A DNA stretch of 64,000 nucleotides from Microbulbifer sp. TB1203 (GTDB taxonomy: Bacteria > Pseudomonadota > Gammaproteobacteria > Pseudomonadales > Cellvibrionaceae): assembly GCF_030997045.1 (NCBI RefSeq), contig NZ_CP116899.1:620001-684000 (forward strand), written 5' to 3'. Made by a program: the position numbers and the translations under genes. Under the pieces are notes generated by a model that saw nothing but the letters and a program-made list of their open reading frames with translations, ran no database searches and had not been told where the DNA came from. This document shows positions 58,591 through 64,000 of this stretch, piece by piece. The first letter of the stretch is position 1; every line of letters starts with the position of its first letter.

Positions 58591-60318
58591 ATGAATAAGA
58601 AAATCCGGCGGCGGCCAGTGGATCTCTCCACTGGCCGTTTTGCTTCTGATACCCCGAAAATTCTCCAGCGGGTCCTGCTCGGTCGCGGTGTCGCCAGCGA
58701 GGCACAGCTGGACCACCGCTTGGCGAAGCTGTACCCACCCGAGTCCATGCGGGGCGTGGAAAGGGCGGTGGCGCTGCTGGTGGAGGCGGTGCGCGAGCAG
58801 CGGAAAATTCTGATCGTCGGCGATTTCGATGCCGACGGGGCCACCAGCAGTACTCTGGCGGTGCTGGCGCTCGGCGCCATGGGCGCGCCGTCGGTGGAAT
58901 TCCTGGTGCCCAACCGCTTCGACTACGGCTATGGCCTGACGCCGGAAATCGTCGAAGTGGCAGTGGACTACCGGCCCGACCTGCTGATCACCGTGGACAA
59001 CGGCATCAGCAGCATTGAAGGCGTGGCCGCGGCCAGGGCCGCGGGCATGACGGTGATCGTCACCGACCACCATTTGCCCGGGTCGCAATTGCCGGACGCG
59101 GATGCCATCGTCAATCCGAACCAGCCCGGCTGTGATTTTCCGAGCAAGCACCTGGCCGGCGTCGGGGTGATTTTCTACCTGTTGAGCCGTTTGCGCAGCG
59201 CGCTGGATGAGTGCGGCTGGTTCGCTGAAAGTGGCATTGCCGCGCCGAATATGGCCGAGTACCTGGACCTGGTGGCCCTGGGTACAGTCGCGGACCTGGT
59301 GCCCCTGGATCACAACAACCGCATTCTGGTGCACCAGGGCATAGCGCGCATCCGCGCCGGCCACTGCCGCCCGGGTATCAGTGCTCTTCTGGAAGTGGCC
59401 GGGCGCGACCAGCGCAAACTGTCCACCACCGACATCGGCTTTATCCTCGGTCCGCGCATCAATGCCGCCGGGCGCCTGGACGATATAGGCACCGGCATTC
59501 GCTGCCTGCTGAGCCGGGACCCGGTTGAGGCTCGCGATCTGGCGGCGGAACTGGACGGATTGAACCGGGACCGCAAGGCGATAGAGCAGGGCATGCAACG
59601 GGAAGCCATGGCGGCGCTGGAAAAGCTGCAACTCGAGGGCGAAATCCCCTGGAGCCTGTGCCTCTACGACGAGAACTGGCACCAGGGCGTGGTGGGGATT
59701 CTCGCCAGCCGGATCAAGGAAAAATTCCACCGTCCGGTCATCGCCTTTGCCGAGGGGGACAACGGTTTGATCAAGGGGTCGGCGCGCTCCATTCCCGGTC
59801 TGCACATTCGCGACGCGCTGAGCGATGTGGCGGCTGCGCATCCGGACCTGATCGAGAAGTTCGGTGGCCACGCCATGGCCGCCGGTTTGAGCCTGCGATC
59901 GGAAAACTTTGCCGCTTTTACCGATGCCTTCGAAATGGCGGTGCGCAACCGCCTGAGCGAATCGCAACTGGAAGCAGTGATCGATACCGACGGCGAACTG
60001 GAGGCGGTGGAATTCAGCCTGCACACCGCCGCGCAACTGCGCAACTGCGCACCCTGGGGACAGGCGTTTCCGGAGCCGGTGTTCGACGGTGAATTCCTGC
60101 TGTTGCAACAGCGCATCGTCGGCGACCGCCACCTGAAAATGGTGGTGGCCCCGGTCGCTGAACCCCAGCGGGCCCTGGACGCCATCGCCTTCAATGTGGA
60201 CAGGGACCAGTGGCCGCAGCCGGCGGAAAAAATTCTCCTGGCCTACAAGCTGGATATCAACGAATATCGCGGACGCGAAACGCTTCAGTTGCTGGTAAGC
60301 CATCTGGAACCTGCTTGA
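58591..60318 (+). CDS. recJ: Single-stranded-DNA-specific exonuclease RecJ
   Basis: 575-aa 5'-to-3' ssDNA exonuclease used in recombination and mismatch repair. DHH-family motifs: VGDFDADGATSSTLAVLALG, DNGISSIEGV, TDHHLPG, LVALGTVADLVPL, and the DHHA1 motif FGGHAMAAGLSL. The OB-like C-terminal domain is present. dsbC-hom-thrC-recJ is the Pseudomonas order. Intact. Confidence 0.97.
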   Translation: MNKKIRRRPVDLSTGRFASDTPKILQRVLLGRGVASEAQLDHRLAKLYPPESMRGVERAVALLVEAVREQRKILIVGDFDADGATSSTLAVLALGAMGAPSVEFLVPNRFDYGYGLTPEIVEVAVDYRPDLLITVDNGISSIEGVAAARAAGMTVIVTDHHLPGSQLPDADAIVNPNQPGCDFPSKHLAGVGVIFYLLSRLRSALDECGWFAESGIAAPNMAEYLDLVALGTVADLVPLDHNNRILVHQGIARIRAGHCRPGISALLEVAGRDQRKLSTTDIGFILGPRINAAGRLDDIGTGIRCLLSRDPVEARDLAAELDGLNRDRKAIEQGMQREAMAALEKLQLEGEIPWSLCLYDENWHQGVVGILASRIKEKFHRPVIAFAEGDNGLIKGSARSIPGLHIRDALSDVAAAHPDLIEKFGGHAMAAGLSLRSENFAAFTDAFEMAVRNRLSESQLEAVIDTDGELEAVEFSLHTAAQLRNCAPWGQAFPEPVFDGEFLLLQQRIVGDRHLKMVVAPVAEPQRALDAIAFNVDRDQWPQPAEKILLAYKLDINEYRGRETLQLLVSHLEPA

Positions 60319-60433
60319 TACGTTTGCCGCAATGCGTTGCGTCACTCCGGCGCAAGCCGGAACCCAGGTGCCACTGAACTGGATATCGGCGCGCGGCGGT
60401 TTGACGAGTCAATGAGAGTTTGAAACTGCCGAA

Positions 60434-61363
60434 ATGAAACGCAAACAACTCCAGGCCGAAGTCCTGCTGCTGTTCTCGGCCCTTTTCTGGGGCCTGGCGT
60501 TCGTGCCGCAGAAAATCGCCATGGAACATATCGAACCGCTGGCGTTCAACGCCTGGCGGTTCTTTCTCGGCGGTCTGCTGCTGATTCCCATTGTCTACCG
60601 GTTTTCCTACCGGCGGGCGCCGCGGCTTGGTAAAGAGATCCAGCCCGGCGAGGACGGCGGCCACCGGGTGAAACACGACTGGCGGGCCTGCCTGCCCGGT
60701 GGCGCAGTGCTGGGATTCTGGCTGTTTCTCGGCGCCGCGCTGCAGCAGGCCAGCCTGCTCTATACCACCGCTGGCCGCGCGGGCTTTATCACCGGTTTCT
60801 ACCTGCTGCTGGTGCCGGTGATCGGCCTGTCTCTGGGCCATAGGACCAATCACTGGACCTGGGGTGGCATAGCGCTGGCGCTGCTGGGTCTCTATGGCCT
60901 GGCGGATTTCAGCGAGGAGGCGCAATTGATCGGCGACCTGATGGTGTTCGCCAGCGCCTTCGTGTTCGCCATCCAGGTACTGTCCGCCGATTACCTGGTG
61001 CGCCGCTACGACGCCCTGCGCCTGGCCTGCGTGCAGTTCCTGGTGTGCGGGTTGCTGTCGGCGGTGACGTCGCTGATTGTGGAAGCGCCCTCGCTGGCTT
61101 CCGCATTCGCGGCGGCCTGGCCCATCGCCTACATGATGATTTTCTCCACCGCCATTGCCTTTACGTTCCAACTGTTGGCCCAGCGCCACGCGGCGCCTTC
61201 CCACGCCACGGTGATCATGAGTCTGGAGTCTGTATTTGCTCTGGTTGCGGGCTGGCTGTTCCTCAACGAGCTGCTGAGCGTGAAAGAACTTGTGGGTTGC
61301 GGGCTGATGCTCGCCGGTATGCTGGCGAGCCACTACGGTAACCACACGGGGAGCCACCATTGA
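60434..61363 (+). CDS. EamA/DMT-family transporter
   Basis: 309-aa inner-membrane protein with about ten helices in two EamA repeats. Typical parts: LFWGLAFVPQKIAMEHI at the start, YTTAGRAGFITGFYLLLVPV in repeat 1, and SLESVFALVAGWLFLNELLS in repeat 2. These carriers export amino acids or metabolites, but the substrate is not shown. Overlaps the LysE-family gene (TTGA), so the two exporters are probably expressed together. Confidence 0.87.
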   Translation: MKRKQLQAEVLLLFSALFWGLAFVPQKIAMEHIEPLAFNAWRFFLGGLLLIPIVYRFSYRRAPRLGKEIQPGEDGGHRVKHDWRACLPGGAVLGFWLFLGAALQQASLLYTTAGRAGFITGFYLLLVPVIGLSLGHRTNHWTWGGIALALLGLYGLADFSEEAQLIGDLMVFASAFVFAIQVLSADYLVRRYDALRLACVQFLVCGLLSAVTSLIVEAPSLASAFAAAWPIAYMMIFSTAIAFTFQLLAQRHAAPSHATVIMSLESVFALVAGWLFLNELLSVKELVGCGLMLAGMLASHYGNHTGSHH

Positions 61364-61986
61364 TCGACTTGTCCGCCCTGGCGTTGTTTGTGCCCACGTT
61401 CTTTTTTGTCTCCGTCACCCCGGGGATGTGCATGACCCTGGCGCTGACCATGGGCATGACCTACGGCGTCCGCCGTACCCTGTGGATGATGGTCGGCGAA
61501 CTGGCGGGCGTGGCGCTGGTGGCGGTGTCCGCGGTGGCGGGCATCGCCGCGGTGATGCTGCAGTATCCGGCGGCCTTCCAACTGTTCAAATACCTCGGCG
61601 GCGCCTATCTGGCCTGGCTGGGGATTCAGATGTGGCGCGCGCGGGGCGGCATGGCGATGGTTCTGGCGGAAGAGAGCGAAACGCCCGCCCCGCCGCGCCG
61701 CGCGCTGGCAGCCCAGGGGTTCGTGACCGCGGTGGCCAACCCCAAGGGGTGGGCGTTCTTTATCGCACTGCTCCCCCCCTTTCTCAACGACAGTTCCCCG
61801 CTGGCGCCGCAGCTGGCAGTACTGGTTGCTATTATTCTGCTGTTGGAGACACTGTGCCTGCTGATTTACGCCAGTGGCGGGAGCACCCTCAGCCGCCTGT
61901 TGCACCGCGGTGAAAATGTGCGCCTGGTAAACCGTATCGCCGGCACCCTGATGCTGATGGTCGGAGGCTGGCTGGCTTTTGGCTAA
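61360..61986 (+). CDS. LysE/RhtB-family amino-acid exporter
   Basis: 208-aa membrane protein with six helices. The family N-terminus FFFVSVTPGMCMTLALTMGM and the LGGAYLAWLGIQMWRAR and TAVANPKGWAFFIALLP motifs are clear. RhtB-type proteins export homoserine, threonine or related amino acids. This is attractive near hom/thrC, but specificity is unproven. The start is TTG overlapping the previous stop; no better start lies within the family N-terminus. Confidence 0.87.
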   Translation: MIDLSALALFVPTFFFVSVTPGMCMTLALTMGMTYGVRRTLWMMVGELAGVALVAVSAVAGIAAVMLQYPAAFQLFKYLGGAYLAWLGIQMWRARGGMAMVLAEESETPAPPRRALAAQGFVTAVANPKGWAFFIALLPPFLNDSSPLAPQLAVLVAIILLLETLCLLIYASGGSTLSRLLHRGENVRLVNRIAGTLMLMVGGWLAFG

Positions 61987-62004
61987 ACGGAGGAAGCCCG
62001 ATCG

Positions 62005-62445
62005 ATGAAAAAATACCTTTTACCACTGCTGTTGGTCCTGGCGATAGCCGCCTGCGACCAGAGAGAGCGCAAGAAAACCGAAGCTGACGAAGCCGCAGCC
62101 GGCGCCACCGCCGGACAGCCAACCGTCGATGACGAGAAACCGGCGGTGCGGCCGGAGGAGTTGATCTGGGTATTCGAGGCGCGCGGCAGCCGTCAGTGCG
62201 AGGGCGGCGGTACCACCCTCGAGGAAAGCAGCGGAAAACTGACCGGCAACGGTGTGGAGGTGCAGGAATCCCACTGCGCCGCCCGCACCGACCGGATGTA
62301 TCCCAGTGTGTGTGGGGGCGCCACCGGGGACATCCTCCTGCACCTGGTCAGCAAGAAATCCCTGGATACGGCCCTGGAACTGGGTTTCGACCCGGCAGAC
62401 CAGATCCAGTACGAGCGCGGGAGCTGTCCGGACAACAGGGCCTGA
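62005..62445 (+). CDS. Small lipoprotein, unknown function
   Basis: 146-aa lipoprotein with signal peptide and lipobox IAAC (Cys17), an Ala/Glu-rich linker (about 25-50), and a small domain with four further cysteines (RQCEGGG, ESHCAART, PSVCGGAT, GSCPDN) that could form two disulfides. It is in line with the LysE gene (18 bp gap) and may be co-transcribed. The domain is not recognised. Confidence 0.8.
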   Translation: MKKYLLPLLLVLAIAACDQRERKKTEADEAAAGATAGQPTVDDEKPAVRPEELIWVFEARGSRQCEGGGTTLEESSGKLTGNGVEVQESHCAARTDRMYPSVCGGATGDILLHLVSKKSLDTALELGFDPADQIQYERGSCPDNRA

Positions 62446-62564
62446 ATTTCTTCTCAAACCGATTGTGCCGGAGTCTCTATCGGGGCTTGGCGGCGGAGGT
62501 TCACCGGAAAATTGCCGCCCGATGCCCGCCGGTGAGCAGCGGGTCCCGGTTGCTTCCGGGCCGC

Positions 62565-62595
62565 TTGACCTTCCTCTTGCGGTAATCTTTATCCT
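62565..62595 (+). promoter_or_regulatory. MerR-type promoter with 19-bp spacer (CueR-like operator)
   Basis: -35 TTGACC at 62565-62570 and -10 TATCCT at 62590-62595, separated by exactly 19 bp, the over-long spacing of MerR-family promoters. The left half CTTGACCTTCCTCTTGC closely matches the known CueR operator of copA. Confidence 0.75.
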
Positions 62596-62630
62596 CCTGC
62601 ATCGTAAGTGACACTGATGTGGGAGGTTTT

Positions 62631-63026
62631 ATGAATATTTCCCAGGCGGCGCGGAAGTCCGGCCTTACCGCCAAGGCCCTGCGCTATTACGAATCCATCG
62701 ATCTCCTGGCCCCCGGGCGCTCGGAAAACGGCTATCGCGACTACAGCGAGCGGGACCTGGAGACGCTACGCTTTATCCACCGCGCCCGCGAGGTGGGGTT
62801 TGCCATCGACGAGGTGCGCGACCTGCTGGAGCTGCACCGCAACCCGGCACGCCGCAGCCACGACGCCAAGCTGCTGGTGCGGGAGAAGCTGCAGCGCGTT
62901 GAGGAACAGCTGCGCAACCTGCGCGAAATACGCGTGACGCTGCGGGCTCTGGCGGACAGCTGCGCCGGCGACGAGTCTCCGGACTGCGCCATCCTGGACA
63001 ACCTGGCGGGAGGTGATCATGGCTGA
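62631..63026 (+). CDS. cueR: CueR-like copper-responsive MerR regulator
   Basis: 131-aa MerR activator. Winged-helix N-terminus (ISQAARKSGLTAKALRYYES), long dimerisation helix, and a metal loop with Cys111 and Cys119 (CAGDESPDC, the C-x7-C spacing of CueR). Ser76 occupies the place where divalent-metal sensors (ZntR) have Cys, so Cu(I)/Ag(I) sensing is favoured. GGGAGG precedes the ATG. It overlaps the permease gene by 8 bp and has a 19-bp-spacer promoter, so it probably activates its own operon. Confidence 0.88.
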   Translation: MNISQAARKSGLTAKALRYYESIDLLAPGRSENGYRDYSERDLETLRFIHRAREVGFAIDEVRDLLELHRNPARRSHDAKLLVREKLQRVEEQLRNLREIRVTLRALADSCAGDESPDCAILDNLAGGDHG

Positions 63027-64000
63027 TCCGTGTTGTTCCCCCAAAAAGGAGGTGGCGGAACCTCAGGTGGTGGAGCCGCACGCTTCCGCCTGCTGTGCCG
63101 ACGAGCCCCACGGCCGTATCGACTGGCTGCTGTGGATCAGTCTGTCCCTGGTGACGTTGCTCTACGCCAGCTACTGGGTGCTGGATTTCACCGGGCTGCC
63201 GGAATGGCTTCACCACATGAGCGCTGGTGTGGTGGAGTTGGTGCATACCATGTGGTGGGGGGTGGCGGCGGGTGCGCTGTTTGTGGGCCTGCTGGCGCGG
63301 ATTCCCCAAGGGTTGGTGATTTCGGTACTGGGGCGCGGCGGCAGTGTGCGGGGCCTGGTGCGCGCCACTCTGGCGGGTCTCTTTTTCGACCTCTGCTCCC
63401 ACGGCATATTGATGGTGGGGATGCAGTTGTACAAACGGGGCGCCAGCCTGGGGCAGGTGATGGCTTTCCTGATTGCCAGCCCGTGGAACTCCCTGTCGCT
63501 CACGGTGATCCTGATCGCGCTGATCGGCTTGCATTGGACCCTGGTGTTTATCCTCTGCTCCGCGCTGATCGCGCTGCTGGCGGGCTACCTGGCGGACCGG
63601 CTGGTGGCAGGGGGCAGGCTGCCCGCCAATCCCAATGAGGTGCACTTGCCGGACGACTACGACTGGCGGGGTGAGGTGGCGGAACTCTGGGAACGGAGCG
63701 AGTTGACCCCCAACAGCGTCGTGGGCCTGCTCTGGGAGGGTATTCGCGGTTCGCAGATGGTGGTGCGCTGGCTGCTGGTGGGCATTGTGCTGGCGGTGTT
63801 GGTGCGCGCCTTTGTGGATCCGGCGGTGTTCCAGCAGTGGTTCGGGCCCTCGCTGCTGGGGTTGGGTGCCACTCTGGTGGCCGCCACGGTGCTGGAGGTC
63901 TGCTCCGAGGGGGCCACGCCGCTGGCGGCGGATATCTTCAGCCGCGCGGCGGCGCCGGGCAACGCCTTCGCCTTCCTGATGGTCGGCGTATCCACCGACT
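63019..64000 (+). CDS. SO_0444-type Cu/Zn efflux permease (DUF318), 3' end outside window
   Basis: Open frame from ATG 63019 (GGGAGG 8 bases upstream, inside the regulator's end) to the window edge, at least 327 aa with no stop. N-terminus has two vicinal Cys pairs (PCCSPKK at 5-6, ACCADE at 25-26), then hydrophobic helices. Permease motifs include GLFFDLCSHGILMVGMQLY, SPWNSLSLT and VLEVCSEGATPLAADI, typical of the DUF318/ArsP-related group containing the SO_0444 Cu/Zn efflux family. Coupling to a CueR-like gene supports copper export. Partial only because of the window end. Confidence 0.85.
   Translation, partial: MADPCCSPKKEVAEPQVVEPHASACCADEPHGRIDWLLWISLSLVTLLYASYWVLDFTGLPEWLHHMSAGVVELVHTMWWGVAAGALFVGLLARIPQGLVISVLGRGGSVRGLVRATLAGLFFDLCSHGILMVGMQLYKRGASLGQVMAFLIASPWNSLSLTVILIALIGLHWTLVFILCSALIALLAGYLADRLVAGGRLPANPNEVHLPDDYDWRGEVAELWERSELTPNSVVGLLWEGIRGSQMVVRWLLVGIVLAVLVRAFVDPAVFQQWFGPSLLGLGATLVAATVLEVCSEGATPLAADIFSRAAAPGNAFAFLMVGVSTD

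Overview
The window is a gene-dense, GC-rich chromosomal segment of a gammaproteobacterium. Gene order (rpsB-tsf-pyrH-frr-uppS-cdsA-dxr-rseP-bamA-skp-lpxD-fabZ-lpxA-lpxB-rnhB; rpsP-rimM-trmD-rplS; dsbC-hom-thrC-recJ; map-glnD-dapC-yffB-like-dapD-dapE) matches Pseudomonas and its marine relatives. The long poly-serine linker of a surface lipoprotein at 2928-4355 is typical of Cellvibrionales such as Microbulbifer or Saccharophagus. I infer a Microbulbifer-like marine bacterium with moderate confidence. No rRNA, tRNA or CRISPR array was seen.

Layout. 1-2925: end of an aryl-aldehyde dehydrogenase, an aryl-alcohol dehydrogenase and an esterase, probably one catabolic unit. 2928-8467: the most accessory part, with a poly-Ser lipoprotein, a decayed 3' end of guaA, two near-identical OprB-type porins in tandem, a cluster of IS21-like terminal repeats between them, and a 71-bp tandem array of hairpins. 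8468-13493 (minus strand): RNA methyltransferase, DUF2520 protein, pdxJ, cyclophilin, SH3/coiled-coil membrane protein, YciI, VC0807-like membrane protein. 13652-18624 (plus): rnm, yciO, scpA, scpB, rluB, with a 270-bp MITE. 18696-23428: SRPBCC protein, a CpxA/CpxR-like two-component system divergent from a CpxP/Spy-like chaperone, flavodoxin fldB and a small acidic protein. 23525-32353 (minus): lysine/peptidoglycan precursor genes dapE, dapD and dapC, with an ArsC-like reductase, nth, glnD and map. 32658-48162 (plus): the large translation / isoprenoid / outer-membrane biogenesis cluster ending in rnhB. 48170-50296 (minus): CorB-like and YpjD-like membrane proteins, divergent from ffh. 50459-60318: ffh, rpsP operon, dsbC, hom, thrC, recJ. 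60434-64000: two exporter-type permeases, a small lipoprotein, and a CueR-like regulator overlapping a Cu/Zn efflux permease that runs off the window.

Intergenic DNA is rich in palindromic repeats of at least five families (called A-E below) plus three MITE-like elements. Several repeats contain the stop codon of the neighbouring gene (scpA, lpxB, the CpxA-like kinase, probably dapD and the SH3 protein). The most interesting leads are the guaA remnant next to the porin duplication, the IS21-like ends, the 71-bp hairpin array, the stop-codon-overlapping repeats, and a five-step 10-bp ladder of CpxR-like half sites. Most of the rest is conserved housekeeping DNA; I did not see a convincing undescribed multi-gene system.
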